Of a stretch of 5,887 nt of DNA, positions 4,397 through 5,887 are shown in pieces. This DNA is from JBBQVO01 sp038211505 (lineage in GTDB: Bacteria; Chloroflexota; Dehalococcoidia; DSTF01; JACRBR01). The stretch is taken from contig JBBQVO010000192.1 of NCBI GenBank assembly GCA_038211505.1, positions 1 to 5,887 on the forward strand, read 5' to 3'. The notes beneath the pieces were generated by a model. It searched no databases, was not told the DNA's origin, and was given only the letters and a program-made list of their open reading frames with translations. The translations under genes were made by a program, and so were the position numbers. Numbering within the stretch: position 1 is the stretch's first letter; each line of letters begins with the position of its first letter.

Positions 4397-5290
4397 GTGC
4401 CCGAGCCCGACGACGATGCTCCCGCGCCCGCCGCGGATGACTTCCCTGACTTCGTAACGGTCGGTCACGCGACGCGCGACCTCGTGCCGGGCGGCTCGCG
4501 CCTCGGCGGCACGGTGACGTTCGCGGCGGTGCAGGCGCATCGCTTCGGCTGCAGCGTCGGCGTCGTCACGCGCGCGGCGGCTGATCTTGATGTCGCGGGC
4601 GAGTTGCCATTTGCATCGGTCGTGCAACTTTCTTCATCCGAGACGAGCACCTTTGAAAACATCTATCGCGGCGGCGAGCGGGAGCAGTACATCCGCGCGC
4701 GCGGCGACGCGATCGGTCGCGACGACGTGCCGGTCGCCTGGCGCGCTTCGCCGATTATTTTGCTCGGGCCGGTGGCGGGAGAGATCGCGCCGGACTTCGC
4801 CGGCGTGTTCACCGAGGCATCGATCGTCGGCGTATCGGCGCAGGGATGGCTGCGGTCGATCGCGGATGATGGCCGCGTGCTGCACAGCGCTTGGGGCGGC
4901 GAGCCGTTCTGGCGCGATTGCTATGTGCTGTTTGTTTCGGACGAGGATCTGGTCGAGGGCGGCGGCCGCGAGGAGCTGGAACGATGGTGCGCCGAGGTTC
5001 CGATCGTGGCGATGACGGAGTCGTGGCGGGGGCTGCGGGTGCACTACCGGGGCGCCTGGCGGCGGATGGATGCGTTCCCGGAACAGGAGGTGGACCCGAC
5101 GGGCGCCGGCGACACCTTCGCGACAGGATTCCTGATACGATTGCACGAAACTGGCGACGTCGACGAGGCGGCGCGGTTCGGGGCGGCGGCGGCGAGTCTA
5201 TCGGTGGGCGGGATCGCGGCGGCGGCGATGCCGACGCGGGCGGAGGTGGAGGCGCGCATGCGAGCGTATCCGGAGATCGCGCTGCGGTGA
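4397..5290 (+). CDS. PfkB/ribokinase-family carbohydrate kinase
   Basis: This 297-aa protein is a predicted cytoplasmic ATP-dependent kinase of the PfkB (ribokinase) family, which phosphorylates sugars or nucleosides. The C-terminal signature DPTGAGDTFATGF (residues 233-245) contains the anion hole GAG and the catalytic base D239. The N-terminal substrate region reads VGHATRDLVPGG (G23, D28), then GGTVTFAA (37-44), where most family members have GGxxxN. Residues 1-17 are an acidic, Pro/Ala-rich leader before the first strand. The substrate cannot be told from sequence. Translation probably starts at GTG 4397, 5 bp after the jag stop, with no strong SD, so it is likely read through from the yidC-jag operon. 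mnmE (trmE) often occupies this position in other genomes. The 3' half is strongly G-rich on this strand (5161-5220: 32 G, 16 C). Confidence 0.88.
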   Translation: MPEPDDDAPAPAADDFPDFVTVGHATRDLVPGGSRLGGTVTFAAVQAHRFGCSVGVVTRAAADLDVAGELPFASVVQLSSSETSTFENIYRGGEREQYIRARGDAIGRDDVPVAWRASPIILLGPVAGEIAPDFAGVFTEASIVGVSAQGWLRSIADDGRVLHSAWGGEPFWRDCYVLFVSDEDLVEGGGREELERWCAEVPIVAMTESWRGLRVHYRGAWRRMDAFPEQEVDPTGAGDTFATGFLIRLHETGDVDEAARFGAAAASLSVGGIAAAAMPTRAEVEARMRAYPEIALR

Positions 5291-5350
5291 CGGATGGGTT
5301 GTGTGGGAATGTCGGCGGATGTTGCAACTGGGATGCAAGTAGTGCACGGC

Positions 5351-5357
5351 AGGAGAG
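5351..5357 (+). promoter_or_regulatory. Ribosome-binding site of the SnoaL-like gene
   Basis: AGGAGAG is a strong Shine-Dalgarno match 3 nt before the ATG at 5361 (7 nt from its AGGAG... beginning to the end of the spacer). It is the clearest ribosome-binding site in the window and fixes this start. The 70-bp gap from 5291 shows no clear promoter hexamers or terminator. Confidence 0.6.
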
Positions 5358-5360
5358 CGA

Positions 5361-5807
5361 ATGTCGACGGATCACGACGATGCGAACAGCGAAGGTGAAA
5401 TTCGCGCGATCATTGAGCGACGGGTTACGTCGGTCGGCAACAAGGATATCGACGGGCTCATGGCGCGGCAGGCGCCGGAGGTTCTTTCCTTTGATGTCGT
5501 GGATCCGCTGCAGCATGTCGGGGCGGAGTCCATCAGAAATCGGCTGTCGGACTGGTTCGCGTCGTATAAGGGTTCGATCGGGTATGAGATCAGGGAGCTC
5601 GGCATCGTGGCTGGCGAGCGGATCGCATTCTGCCATTACCTTTTCCGTATCACCGGAACGCTGAACGCCGGCGGAGAGGTTGCCATGTGGGTACGCGCGA
5701 CCGTCTGCCTGGAAAGGACTGACAACACATGGTTAATTGTCCACGAACATCAGTCGGTCCCGTTCGATGCTGAGACGGGGCAAGCGTCGTTGGAACTCAA
5801 TCCGTGA
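5361..5807 (+). CDS. NTF2/SnoaL-like (ketosteroid isomerase-related) protein
   Basis: This 148-aa protein has the features of the NTF2-like superfamily, SnoaL/DUF4440-type: single-domain alpha+beta cones with a hydrophobic pocket. The N-terminal helix EIRAIIERRVTSVGNKDIDGLMA (13-35) is followed by VLSFDVVDPLQHVG (41-54), a helix with IRNRLSDWFASYKG, and strands ending in MWVRATVCLERTDNTWLIVHEHQSVPFD. The HEH motif is H128-E129-H130, and HEHxSVPFD is typical of a common environmental subgroup. Family members include isomerases, cyclases and many proteins of unknown activity, so no reaction is assigned. There is no signal peptide, so it is probably cytoplasmic. It starts 70 bp after the kinase gene with its own strong ribosome-binding site and may be a separate unit. 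Confidence 0.85.
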   Translation: MSTDHDDANSEGEIRAIIERRVTSVGNKDIDGLMARQAPEVLSFDVVDPLQHVGAESIRNRLSDWFASYKGSIGYEIRELGIVAGERIAFCHYLFRITGTLNAGGEVAMWVRATVCLERTDNTWLIVHEHQSVPFDAETGQASLELNP

Positions 5808-5817
5808 TGTTGTTGAC

Positions 5818-5887
5818 GTGCTGGGACTTGGGGCGCCGTCTGCGTGGACGGATGCCGATGCGCCGGGCGTGGCGGCGGCGACGGTGA
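5818..5887 (+). CDS. Possible 5' end of a further gene (partial)
   Basis: The frame entered at GTG 5818 reads VLGLGAPSAWTDADAPG followed by an Ala-rich stretch and stays open to the window edge. Its G/C-rich third positions resemble the neighbouring genes. No Shine-Dalgarno sequence is seen and no family can be recognised from 23 codons. The stretch could also be intergenic or the tail of a convergent gene. A competing 26-codon frame (ATG 5807 to TGA 5887), overlapping the previous stop, gives only an Arg-rich peptide and looks spurious. Confidence 0.25.
   Translation, partial: MLGLGAPSAWTDADAPGVAAATV

Noticed and set aside
5738..5746. Possible DnaA box TTGTCCACG
   Set aside because: A single near-match inside the SnoaL-like coding sequence, with no cluster or AT-rich region; not enough for an origin call.
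5807..5887. 26-codon Arg-rich ORF overlapping the SnoaL-like stop
   Set aside because: No ribosome-binding site or motif; the alternative frame from 5818 looks more like coding sequence.

Overview
The window is a GC-rich stretch of bacterial chromosome. All supportable genes lie on the + strand and start with the widely conserved origin-proximal module rpmH - rnpA - yidD - yidC - jag. YidC is the short form of about 330 aa, without the large periplasmic domain of Gram-negative YidC. It is followed directly by a Jag_N-KH-R3H protein, which argues against Proteobacteria and for a monoderm-type lineage. With the high GC and the PQQ-propeller lipoprotein in the cluster, my best guess is Chloroflexota. 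Actinobacteria-like lineages are the main alternative, and no taxonomic marker here is decisive.

Layout: (1) 1-66, the 3' end of rpmH (ribosomal protein L34). (2) 100-504, rnpA, the RNase P protein. (3) 505-739, a non-coding gap with two 22-bp palindromes of identical architecture. (4) 740-985, yidD, with a TTG start. (5) 986-1281, a gap holding three perfect copies of the ParB-binding site parS (TGTTTCACGTGAAACA), a long inverted-repeat element and a CTTCGTG-rich repeat tract. (6) about 1282-2646, a lipoprotein with a BamB/PQQ-like beta-propeller. (7) 2690-3685, yidC. (8) 3660-4391, jag/khpB, overlapping the end of yidC. (9) 4397-5290, a PfkB-family sugar/nucleoside kinase. (10) 5361-5807, an NTF2/SnoaL-like protein. 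(11) 5808-5887, possibly the start of another gene.

How they fit: L34 and the RNase P protein serve translation and RNA processing. YidD, YidC and perhaps the propeller lipoprotein serve membrane-protein insertion and extracytoplasmic folding. Jag/KhpB is an RNA-binding partner usually encoded beside YidC. The parS trio marks a chromosome-segregation (ParB-Smc loading) centromere inside this cluster; parA, parB and dnaA are not in the window.

The most notable points are the tight parS triplet interleaved with dispersed palindromic repeats, a propeller lipoprotein inserted between yidD and yidC with a helical insertion after its first blade, and a marked swing of base composition along the + strand (C/A-rich at the left, G/T-rich at the right) although every gene points the same way. 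I see no convincing new defence, mobile or RNA-based system.
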